DNA of 15,419 nt from Caryophanales bacterium. GTDB lineage: Bacteria > Bacillota_I > Bacilli_A > RFN20 > CAG-826. Both the position numbers and the translations under genes were made by a program. Positions within the stretch are counted from its first letter, which is position 1, and the number at the start of each line of letters is the position of its first letter. Below are positions 14,289 to 15,419 of the stretch, one piece after another. The notes under the pieces are model-generated. The model did not search any database. It had not been told where the DNA came from and saw only the letters and a list, made by a program, of their open reading frames with translations. Where the stretch lies: assembly GCA_028723545.1 (NCBI GenBank), contig JAQYER010000107.1, positions 1-15,419 on the forward strand, given 5' to 3'.

Positions 14289-15315
14289 TATCATCCTTTC
14301 TTTTATCTTTATTGAAGTATTCGTTGAGTTGTTCAACCAAATATTCTAATGTTGATACGACTTTGTCGTAATCCATTCTTTTTGGTCCAATAACGGCGAT
14401 ATTTCCATTTTGATCGTTTGGCATGTGTACCTTAGCGGTAATAATAGAAACATCTTCGTCATTTTCATCTTCCCCACCAATGTGAACAGAAATTGTATTT
14501 TCGTCTTCATTGATGTCATCGACAACTTCACGAATCTTTTCAGGAGTATCGAATAAATCGAGTACTGATTTAATTTTTTGAGCGTCATTTCTAAATTCTG
14601 GCTGTTCGAATAATTCTTCTCTACCATAAGTTTCTAAACGACTCTTGGTAAATTTGATGAACGTTTCCATAATTGAACGATAGATAACTTCATGATCGAC
14701 AACATAATCAGTTAAGATTGGTTTAATCAGTTGCATCTTCATTAGAAGTTCAGATATTGCAGTGCCTTTTAAACGTTCATTGAGCAAATTAATACATTTT
14801 TGAACATCAGTAAGTGAACTGTTTCCATTTAAAACAAACGTTTTATTTTCGACATATCCTTGATCAGTTACAAAGACACAAGTAGCAGAATTATTTGATA
14901 ACGGAATCATTTGAACTGATACAAGCTTTTCTTCAGTAACATTAGGTCCAAGGACAATTGACGCTAAAGAAGTCATTTGAGCTAATATTTCACAAGATTC
15001 TTTAATCACATCGTTCACTGATTGAACTTTTTGATCTAAAATTGCTTGCATTTGATATTTAAATTCTTCATCAACACTTCTTTCGCGAAGATTCTCAATA
15101 TAATATCGATAACCTCTTGATGATGGAACTCGTCCACTTGATGTGTGGGTCTTTTCAAGAAGACCATCAGTTTCAAGCGCATTCATTTCAGCTCTAATTG
15201 TTGCCGAAGAACAATTTAAACCATATTCATCAATAAGAGTTTTACTTCCAACCGGTTGAGCGGTTTTAATAAAATGCTCGACGATTAATTTGAATACTCG
15301 GTCACGACGATTCAT
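14263..15315 (-). CDS. hrcA: heat-inducible transcription repressor HrcA
   Basis: HrcA dimers bind CIRCE inverted repeats and repress class I heat-shock genes, with activity sustained by the GroE chaperonin. The 350-residue protein has the N-terminal winged helix (about 1-75) with CSSATIRAEMNALETDGLLEK and the highly conserved SSGRVPSSRGYRYYI segment, followed by a GAF-like dimerisation core and a C-terminal IGPKRMDYDKVV motif. Length is normal (about 340-350). SD AAAGGAGGT stands 6 nt before the ATG and directly abuts CIRCE 1. It heads the operon and so is autoregulated. The last 26 nt overlap grpE. The C-terminal tail, rich in Lys, Asp and Glu, encodes the region that also carries the grpE SD. 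Confidence 0.98.
   Translation of the reverse strand: MNRRDRVFKLIVEHFIKTAQPVGSKTLIDEYGLNCSSATIRAEMNALETDGLLEKTHTSSGRVPSSRGYRYYIENLRERSVDEEFKYQMQAILDQKVQSVNDVIKESCEILAQMTSLASIVLGPNVTEEKLVSVQMIPLSNNSATCVFVTDQGYVENKTFVLNGNSSLTDVQKCINLLNERLKGTAISELLMKMQLIKPILTDYVVDHEVIYRSIMETFIKFTKSRLETYGREELFEQPEFRNDAQKIKSVLDLFDTPEKIREVVDDINEDENTISVHIGGEDENDEDVSIITAKVHMPNDQNGNIAVIGPKRMDYDKVVSTLEYLVEQLNEYFNKDKRKDDSEGGRKEE
14294..14299 (-). promoter_or_regulatory. grpE ribosome binding site deciding a GTG start
   Basis: The minus-strand AAAGGA at these positions is followed by TGATA and then GTG (14288-14286), a 5-nt spacing. The alternative in-frame ATG begins on the last A of the SD itself, leaving no room, so GTG is the better start. 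The site lies within the coding end of hrcA. Confidence 0.65.
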
Positions 15316-15330
15316 CTTGATACCTCCTTT

Positions 15331-15357
15331 TTAGCACTCGCAAACCTCAAGTGCTAA
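15331..15357 (-). promoter_or_regulatory. CIRCE operator 1 (transcript start and 5' leader)
   Basis: Read on the minus strand: TTAGCACTT, a 9-nt spacer, then GAGTGCTAA. The consensus is TTAGCACTC-N9-GAGTGCTAA, so 17 of 18 arm bases match. Its upstream edge coincides with the predicted transcript start (about 15356) and its downstream edge abuts the hrcA SD. In RNA it would also form a 5' hairpin. Confidence 0.96.
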
Positions 15358-15362
15358 TCATA

Positions 15363-15390
15363 AGTATAATTAAAAATTTGGCACTGTCAA
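15363..15390 (-). promoter_or_regulatory. sigma-A promoter of the hrcA-grpE-dnaK-dnaJ operon
   Basis: On the minus strand TTGACA (complement 15385-15390, perfect), a 16-nt spacer and TATACT (complement 15363-15368, 5 of 6). The start is predicted near 15356. The -35 box lies inside CIRCE 2 and the start inside CIRCE 1. An A-rich tract upstream (15405-15419) could act as an UP element. Confidence 0.9.
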
Positions 15391-15404
15391 CATCAAAGTG
15401 CTAA
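15378..15404 (-). promoter_or_regulatory. CIRCE operator 2 overlapping the -35 box
   Basis: Read on the minus strand: TTAGCACTT, a 9-nt spacer, then CAGTGCCAA; 15 of 18 arm bases match the CIRCE consensus. The -35 hexamer spans the last bases of its spacer and the first of its right arm. It is a weaker match than CIRCE 1, but the spacing is exact and the position is functional for repression. Confidence 0.88.
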
Positions 15405-15419
15405 TTTTTTTTATTTTTT

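Noticed and set aside
14346..14627. Minus-strand open frame of 93 codons in another frame of hrcA
   Set aside because: It is contained within the intact hrcA frame and has no family resemblance.

Overview
The window is a chromosomal housekeeping stretch from an AT-rich, low-GC member of the Firmicutes/Tenericutes lineage. Every gene I can support lies on the minus strand, so the biological reading direction is from the right end of the window to the left. The set and order of genes follow the conserved Bacilli core: hrcA-grpE-dnaK-dnaJ, then rsmE-mtaB, rpsU, ybeY-cdd-era-recO, glyS and dnaG. Strong AT bias, compact spacing, a single-chain glycyl-tRNA synthetase and a HrcA/CIRCE heat-shock operon suggest an Erysipelotrichia-like or Acholeplasma/RF39-like (early-branching Mollicutes) bacterium. 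TGA appears to act as a stop (cdd ends in TGA, overlapping the era start) and Trp is encoded by TGG, so the Mycoplasma/Spiroplasma code does not apply. The exact taxon cannot be fixed from this sequence alone.

Reading order. (1) 15404-10612: heat-shock operon hrcA-grpE-dnaK-dnaJ. It has a near-consensus sigma-A promoter flanked and overlapped by two CIRCE operators, a long RNA hairpin between dnaK and dnaJ, and a UUCG-loop terminator just after dnaJ. (2) 10495-8080: a zinc-ribbon/TM2 membrane protein translationally coupled to rsmE (16S rRNA m3U1498 methyltransferase) and mtaB (tRNA ms2t6A methylthiotransferase). prmA, expected here in Bacillus, is absent. (3) 8044-6866: promoter, rpmF (L32), deoC (deoxyribose-phosphate aldolase), a second likely promoter, rpsU (S21) and a clear intrinsic terminator. 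(4) 6753-5557: a C39 cysteine-peptidase domain fused to six predicted membrane helices but without an ABC ATPase domain, the most unusual gene here. (5) 5567-3093: ybeY-cdd-era-recO, an overlapping operon for rRNA/ribosome maturation, pyrimidine salvage and recombination repair. The only promoter I see places the transcript start almost on the ybeY ATG and there is no Shine-Dalgarno, so the mRNA may be leaderless. (6) 3073-1: a strong promoter, glyS and the 5' part of dnaG, which runs off the left edge.

Functionally the window joins protein folding, ribosome and tRNA maturation, translation and replication priming. The accessory-looking parts are the C39/membrane protein, the TM2 protein and the inserted deoC. 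I found no mobile elements, CRISPR arrays, tRNA or rRNA genes, and no credible plus-strand genes.
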